Source: Latrodectus hesperus (taxonomy: Eukaryota; Arthropoda; Arachnida; Araneae; Theridiidae). Taken from it: 64,000 nt of DNA. The notes beneath the pieces are model-generated. The model made no database searches. It saw only the letters and a list, made by a program, of their open reading frames with translations, and was not told the origin of the DNA. The stretch covers positions 84,457,392 through 84,521,391 of the forward strand of contig CM075855.1 of the NCBI GenBank assembly GCA_037975125.1, written 5' to 3'. Each line of letters starts with the position of its first letter. The stretch's first letter is position 1. The position numbers and the translations under genes were made by a program. Shown here piece after piece: positions 58,195-64,000 of this stretch.

Positions 58195-58820
58195 TGAATG
58201 ATTCGCGGCTTATTGTTAATGTTTTGTAATATGTGAGTACAAATTCGAACTTAGTAAGTAAAAGGTTTTATTTTATTATAATTATGTAACAATATGCTCT
58301 CTCTAGATTAACTTCAATGTTTTTCTTTAATACCTTTTTTAAATTAAGTACTTAATAATTTATTTGGTTTAGTATTTTATACAGGTGAAAGTACAAGTTT
58401 AATAATTTTAGTAATTAATTTTAATTATTATTTATCCTATTGAAAATTGCAATTTTTAAATAGACTAATAGTGAGATAATATATTATTTATTTTTTACTT
58501 TGACTCAGTGTAAATTATTTTTATTTCTTAAAATTTAAATCGTAGTTGTAAACAAACTTTTCACGAGTTATTGTTTATATTTAGGAATGTGTATTGAAAT
58601 TTGAGTTTATTAAGCGTAAGCTTTTGTTTTTACTATAACTATGTGATATATTGTACTCGTAGATTTATATTTGATGTGTTTTTTTATTTTTAAAAATCCT
58701 TTTTCCAATTAAACATTACTTTATAATTTACTTGGTTTAGTATTACACTGGTGACTGTACAAATTTCGTAATATTAGATAATATTTATCATATTGAAAAT
58801 TGCAATTTTTTAATAGAATA
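58195..58820 (+). repeat. Two old tandem copies of about 360 bp
   Basis: 58195-58460 and 58565-58820 share ordered blocks: TTATTGTT, a TATGTGA/TATGTAA stretch, TTTAAATTAAG against TCCAATTAAAC, ATTTGGTTTAGTATT against CTTGGTTTAGTATT, GTACAA, and ATTGAAAATTGCAATTTTT followed by AATAGA. The offset is about 355-365 bp. They are clearly diverged and non-coding. Confidence 0.75.
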
Positions 58821-58887
58821 AGGGGATATTTCCGCAAGCAGATCTGCTCCTATTCTACGCCAAATTCCTTGCCAAACATGATGCCAA

Positions 58888-58947
58888 GAGGACGATAGCA
58901 AGCTTGTTATGGTGCGGAAGCACCATAACAAGCTTGCTATCGTCCTC
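58888..58947. repeat. Perfect 28-bp hairpin, 4-nt loop
   Basis: The arms GAGGACGATAGCAAGCTTGT...GGTGC (58888-58915) and their exact complement (58920-58947) surround GGAA. It is GC-richer than the surroundings. An arm of this length with no mismatch implies recent formation or maintenance by gene conversion. It could extrude as a cruciform or encode an RNA stem. Confidence 0.97.
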
Positions 58948-58977
58948 ATATTGATTGGACATGACGTCAAATACAGA

Positions 58978-59012
58978 GGCGGAGTAAATGACAAAATGTC
59001 ATTTACTCCGCC
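58978..59012. repeat. Perfect 16-bp hairpin, 3-nt loop
   Basis: The arms GGCGGAGTAAATGACA (58978-58993) and its complement (58997-59012) flank AAA, 30 bp after the 28-bp hairpin. A TGACGTCA palindrome (58962-58969) lies between the two hairpins. Confidence 0.97.
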
Positions 59013-60499
59013 TTTCTATGTGACGAAGATAAGCGGAGTTAGTGACGTGTTTATGGGAGTTTCTTAAAAGTACTTTTTTTCCGAGCGCTTTTTTTAAACT
59101 TTCTTTTGCGTTTGATTCTGATCGTTTGTTTTCTTACCAAAACTAACGTTTAATCAAAATTCATCCTTTTTTGTAAAACTTTTCAGTATTTTCCATAATT
59201 TTACTGGAAAATGATGCATATAAATAAATTATACTTGTCTACATACATACAAACATACCTTAAATACAATAAACAAAAATGAATGTATTAAACATTAGTA
59301 ACAATTGAAAATTTTCATTGTTAAACTCCGTATTAAGTAATTTTCAATAAGTTATTATATATAATAAACTATATAATAATAACTTATTTAATTTTCATCA
59401 CAAAAATTAAAAAAACTAGTAAAGTTTTTCTGCAAATTTAATTTAACTTTACTAATTAATGTAAATGATTCATAATCTAAATATAAAGTCTTTGAAAAAT
59501 CGTAACTCAATAACATTACAGAAATTCAAATAATAAAAATAATGCAAATCACTTTCTTTAGATATTATAATACAAAATATTATTTTTCTATATTTTAAAT
59601 AATATAAAAATACTTATTCTGTTAATATTAAAATACTCATTATATAATTTAAATAATATATGTGACTCATGATAATTTTGTAAGAAAATTCACTTTAAAA
59701 TCTGTGTTTCCAACAAAATGAAGTTAAAACAAAAATATATGTATTTAATAAGAAATTGATTTATTTTCTCTAAGAAAAAATAAAATATTTGCTTAATTGA
59801 ATTTAAATGATTGTTGAATATATTAGTATTTTGTAACTGTGTATTATGAAAAACACTAACATACTTAACACTGATCAATTGGATTAGCATTGATATTCAG
59901 CAAATAAAAAATCAACCAAAAATTTGACATACACTTTTGTTATAAAGTATATTTTGATAAATTTCAGTCATATAAATAAAGTTGTTCAAAAAACATTGAA
60001 TTTATATAGCTTAAAATCATGAAAAAGAAAGTGAAAGTGTTTTGTGATTACATAGATATAATTTAAAAACAACATGTGTTTAAAAAATGTAAGAATTTCT
60101 GGATAACAGCCTGAAGTCCATTATTCTTAATCAATGACAGATAGATAACCTACAAACTTCGATATTAATAAAATATTTTACAGTTAATATTAGTGCCTAT
60201 GTTGTATTTTAATTATCGAGAAAAACTAATTAAGCAAATAATACATAAAATTTTTAACTGATCACTTATCACAGTTTATTAAGCATGTTATTTGATTCTG
60301 ATAACATGAAAAAATTAAAATGCATTTAAAGCATTTTGAATTTAGCAGTATTCAAATAATATACTGCCGTATTGTCAATATTAAAATATATAGGCTGAAC
60401 ATATTAATTTTTAGATCATAATTTCTCAAGAGTAATTTAAACGCATTGATTTCATTAAAAACTTAACACAATAATTTTTAATGGCAAGAAGCAAAATAG
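59013..60499. other. AT-rich sequence, nothing recognised
   Basis: Apart from the first 100 bp, which are less AT-rich, no coding, RNA or repeat signature was found. Confidence 0.5.
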
Positions 60500-60860
60500 G
60501 AAGATAATTTGGACACCGGATATGTAGCGCATCAGCCGGGGTAAAGGGGGGACTCCGATTGTCCCCTCTTGGTCTTCACATGCACGTGAGAAACTTCAAC
60601 AGTAAACATTTTCCTCATTAAAAGGCGCCGTCCAGCAAAAGACTGACCCCCAATGATGTTTCTTTCCTTCAAACATCCGGTGATATATGGTTCTCCCTAT
60701 GGCAGTGAAAATGCGGTACCATTTCTCAGAGCACATCTCTGTGGCACAGAAATTTCTTTCCTCTTTCCAGGGTTCGAATTTCACCCCTTAAGATTTCCTT
60801 CGAACAACTGAAGGGGATTTAATTGCCGCCTTTGGGGCCCGAAAGTCGTAAAATTTGAAA
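60500..60860. other. GC-enriched unassigned block, likely a dispersed repeat
   Basis: It is sharply bounded from AT-rich flanks. It contains a minus-strand open frame (60596-60784, 62 codons) with an unusually tryptophan- and cysteine-rich composition (EPWKEERNFC, HHWGSVFCWTAP). The frame has no family I can name. The block ends beside a poly-A run (60886-60900). It may be a retroposed fragment or part of a repeat consensus. Confidence 0.4.
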
Positions 60861-60920
60861 TAACTAACGCGAAAAAGTTTTGGCAAAAAAAAAAAAAAAA
60901 TCATTGGCTTTTTTTTTTAA

Positions 60921-61375
60921 CAAAATTTGACTCTATTTCGACAAATATTTTTCATTATGTTTAATTTTTTTTAACGAAATGAACTTTTTTGTATTGGCTC
61001 CATAATTTGAGGAGTTAACTTATGAATAAATCAGAAAACTAATAAATTATTCAAAAATAAAACTTTGCAAATAACAGCGCTGATTTTCTATGATAAATGT
61101 GAATTAAATGATATTTTCTTAATAACAATACAGGTATTGATTCACCAACAAAATTTGACTCGATTTCGACAAATATTTTTCATTATGTTTAATTTTTTTA
61201 ACGAAATGAACTTTTTTGTATTGGCTCTATAATTTGAGGAGTTAACTTATGAATAAATCAGAAAACTAATAAATTATTCAAAAATAAAACTTTGCAAATA
61301 ACAGCGCTGATTTTCTATGATAAATGTGAATTAAATGATATTTTCTTAATAACAATACAGGTATTGATTCACCAA
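60921..61375 (+). repeat. Recent tandem duplication, 228-bp unit
   Basis: Unit 1 (60921-61148, 228 bp) and unit 2 (61149-61375, 227 bp) abut directly and differ at only three places: T/G in CTCTATTT against CTCGATTT, C/T in GGCTCC against GGCTCT, and one T in a T-run. Both begin CAAAATTTGACTC and end GGTATTGATTCACCAA. Identity is about 99%. The unit is AT-rich and non-coding. Confidence 0.98.
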
Positions 61376-63221
61376 AGTCATTTAACTTTGTTGGGACATA
61401 ATGCTAATGCAAGTAACAAACATTTTTTTTATTTACAAAGAATTCAAGTATTGCTGCATGAATAAAATACTGAGTAATAAATTTTATTTGTTTTATCGGT
61501 GGATATTTCATATTTCATTGCTAAATAAACGAATATGCTTTACAAATCTTCGACTTTAGCTCAGCAATTAAAATTAAATAAACAAAATAACAAAAAACTT
61601 TGCATGAAAAATTGGTATTGATAGATTGGAATTAAAACTATAAGTTTGACCCACTGATTTGATCAACTGAATAATGAATTGAATCTCCTGTTTTACGAAA
61701 AATTCTGTAAAGGAACAGATTGTATAAAATTTTTGATAAATAAATTAATCTAATATTACTATATTTATATTAATAAGATATTAAGAATACAAAAAAGATA
61801 AATCTCGATAACGATTGTAACAGACTACGGAAATCGCCGAAAATTAAAAACTTTTTAGAAATCATATTTAATGTTTCATCTTGATTTTTTTTAAGTTGTA
61901 TATCTGCTTAAGATTTGTAGAATTATATCATTATTTCGTACTACAAATCTTCTGCATGTGTAAATAACGAAAATATTTTTAAATTATTTGTTTATTATTA
62001 TTTATTTAATTAATTTTTTTTGATAAAACTATTCAAATATTATACTGATCAGTTCCACTTTCATGTATTTAAGATATAAATTTAACTTAGTAAATGCAGT
62101 TAGCTAATTTTTTTTACAGATTATCCCAGTCAAGTTATATGACTATGAAAAATTGTGATATTGATTAAGCAAATAAACATAATCTATTTAAATTATATCC
62201 AGTTAATATTGTTTCGACTGATAAATTCATCATTAGGACCTCTCTCTCTCTCTCTCTGGATGTGATTATTTATTATATAAATGCATTTTTTAACAATAAA
62301 TAAAAAGCACCTATAACCTACAAAAAAATTTTGTTTCGAATAAAGTGAATGTGTGCAAAGTATTTCGTATATCCAATTCCTTAATAAATTACATTTATAA
62401 TTACACTTTTATTACAAATATTAAGTTATATCATAGTTTACTCACAGCAATTTCTATTAGACGACATAAAAATAGGAGACTGGAATTCTATTATCGTCCA
62501 TTTTGTCTGGTTAATGGGCAGTATTTCAGGATTAGAATGCTTAAGAAACGTGTCTAAATTATCAGCTTCTTAAACAACGATGCAGTCTATATTCAATACA
62601 ACCATAGAATTACAATATAAGGATACAGATAGTTACTTAAATATATAATTACATTCTATTAGTATAGCTTCAACAATCTAAATCTGGATGCTCGTGAGTC
62701 AAAACAATGTAAACCTTCATTTTAAAGGGGGAAAAATTACATAAAGTTTCATAAAAAATTGTATTGGCTTCATTTCATTTGCTGATTAAATTAATAGACT
62801 TAGATTCCTTTTTTAACATGTAAAGAAAGAAACCCGAAAAAAGGAGTCTGAAAAAAAATTCCAAAACTAATCAAATAACTTAAAAATCTTCATGTCAATT
62901 TCATTGCTTGAAAATGATTTATATGTGTTGATGTCATCAGAAAAGTTATACCTTCATTTTCTAATATCTTGCTTTTATATTGGCATTTTATGTTGAAAAA
63001 TTCTTTTTTCGAACATTAAAAGATAATTTCTTTTTAACGTTTACGTGCTCATTAAATGTTTATTGAGAATTATTTTATAGTAATCATTTTATTTTATGTA
63101 TAAACATATTTTAATTTGAAAGAAATCAGGCATAATCATTATTCTGCATTGTAAATCATTAAAAATTAGAAATATTTTTGAATGTTATAAAATTATTGAC
63201 CAAAAAAAATGTACCATTGTG
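61376..63221. other. AT-rich sequence, nothing recognised
   Basis: A (CT)n microsatellite occupies about 62240-62258. An open frame at 62345-62557 has no recognisable motif. No gene or repeat end was seen. Confidence 0.5.
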
Positions 63222-63380
63222 TAAATGTCTGTCTCCCGACAGTCGCGTTTCACGAAGGTTTATTAGCCTGAGACCAAAAGTTTAAAGTGGATTCCTAATC
63301 ACTACTTATAAACAAGCACGAGGTGGGATTCCAATCCATGAACATTTGAACGCGCTGTCATTATGTAAAACCATGAGTAA
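63222..63380 (-). mobile_element. SINE type 1, diverged copy
   Basis: It aligns with 33598-33777 in the same orientation, sharing AGTTTAAAGTGGATTCC, then AATCACTAC against AACCACTAC, AGGTGGGATTC, CATGAAC and GCGCT. The B-box core is mutated. Target duplications were not found. Confidence 0.75.
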
Positions 63381-63572
63381 ATAATTCAGAATAAAAAATT
63401 TCTAACTTTAATTAAGAAATACTTCAAAATCTTAAGAAATAGTCTTAGTAAACACTAAAAATAAGCTCATATTCCTTAGCTGAAATTTCTGATTTTATTA
63501 AATCATTCATCAATCATGATTTTATTATTGTCATTTATTGTGTTATTAAATGTAGTTCACACAAGATTTCAT

Positions 63573-63670
63573 AGGCAAACACTACCGGCGCTCTAGTCTT
63601 TGTTACAAATGTTCATGAGTTTGATTCTTATCTTGGACAATGATGTTATAGTAGTTCGGAAACCACTTCA
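63573..63670 (+). mobile_element. SINE type 1, diverged and truncated copy
   Basis: On the plus strand, GGCGCTCTAGTCTTTG, TTCATGAGTTTGATTCT, CTTGGACAATGATGTT and TAGTAGTTCGGAAACCACTT follow the order of the family reference read from its tRNA-like head (GCGCTCTTGCCTTCG, TTCGTGGTTTCGAATCC, CTTGGGCATGGATGTTTG, TAGTGGTTTGGAATCCACTT). The orientation is opposite to the neighbour at 63222, about 190 bp away. Confidence 0.65.
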
Positions 63671-64000
63671 CACACATTTTTATGAATAATTTATAGCTTA
63701 TTTGTATTTCTTTAACCCTGAGAAACTATATTTTATTTTTGTAAGATTTCTCTTATTTAATATTTATACAACTTACATTTAATATTAAAAAAATACTATA
63801 GAAAATAAACACACACACATATATATATGTATGTGTATAAAGTATGTTTTGTGCATTTGTATGATATAGCTCGTAAAAACTATAATTCAATTGAATTTTT
63901 TTTAAAAAATTTATGTTTGCTATTATCGGTGCGGTGAAAGATCGGATTATTTATTATACTGACAACTTTAAAGAATTCAGGATTAAAATTAAGTCTAAAT
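63671..64000. other. AT-rich sequence to the window end
   Basis: It contains a short (AC)n/(AT)n microsatellite at about 63809-63835; nothing else was recognised. Confidence 0.5.

Noticed and set aside
60921..61375. Two-unit direct repeat considered as a CRISPR-like or satellite array
   Set aside because: Only two abutting units with no spacers; a simple tandem duplication explains it.

Overview
This is eukaryotic, intron-bearing, very AT-rich DNA with one recognisable host gene and many transposon remains. The best guess is an arthropod, probably a chelicerate such as a spider. That rests on the LIM-kinase protein, the A+T-rich intergenic DNA and the mix of hAT, Tc1, MULE-like and RNase H-bearing non-LTR elements. 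No database could be searched, so the taxon is an inference.

Host gene. The 3' part of a LIM-domain kinase (LIMK) gene lies on the + strand. Three coding exons are clear (2477-2704, 3134-3288, 9000-9246), joined by matching splice phases. They encode the kinase from the DFG motif to the stop codon; the LIM, PDZ and N-lobe exons must lie upstream of the window. The stop codon abuts a consensus splice donor, and a strong acceptor 8.3 kb downstream (17526) suggests a spliced 3' UTR. The introns hold an old Tc1 end, SINE-like units, a decayed reverse transcriptase and a complete hAT insertion.

Transposon layout. 1906-2200 Tc1 end (-). 3949-4040 LINE tail (-). 6790-8830 decayed non-LTR element (-). 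10495-13589 hAT with 8-bp target duplication. 14592-14775 SINE. 16547-16612 LINE tail with an 18-bp target duplication. 16631-26395 almost featureless AT-rich DNA. 30041-31599 truncated non-LTR element with 13-bp duplication. About 31820-33857 decayed hAT with a TTF-type zinc finger, cut by a SINE (33598-33777) and abutting a Tc1 fragment (33858-34529). 36382-36861 second truncated non-LTR family. 37329-38389 Tc1 copy with both ends but an internal deletion. 39995-40430 jockey-like reverse transcriptase fragment (-). 44119-46998 three-level nest: a small inverted-repeat element inside a hAT inside a tRNA-derived SINE. 49530-52015 large non-coding element with perfect 27-bp terminal repeats, inserted in an older repeat whose uninterrupted relative lies at 40431-40970. 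52430-54950 jockey/X-like element (-) with ORF1 and endonuclease but no reverse transcriptase. 56225-57540 MULE-type transposase remnant.

Other structure. Two GC-rich near-perfect hairpins stand 30 bp apart at 58888-59012, a recent 228-bp tandem duplication lies at 60921-61375, and several older direct duplications occur. Every transposase or polymerase seen carries stops, frameshifts or deletions, so none looks autonomous. I see no CRISPR array, intact tRNA or rRNA gene, or virus, and no convincing novel system. The most informative content is the insertion history that the target duplications record.
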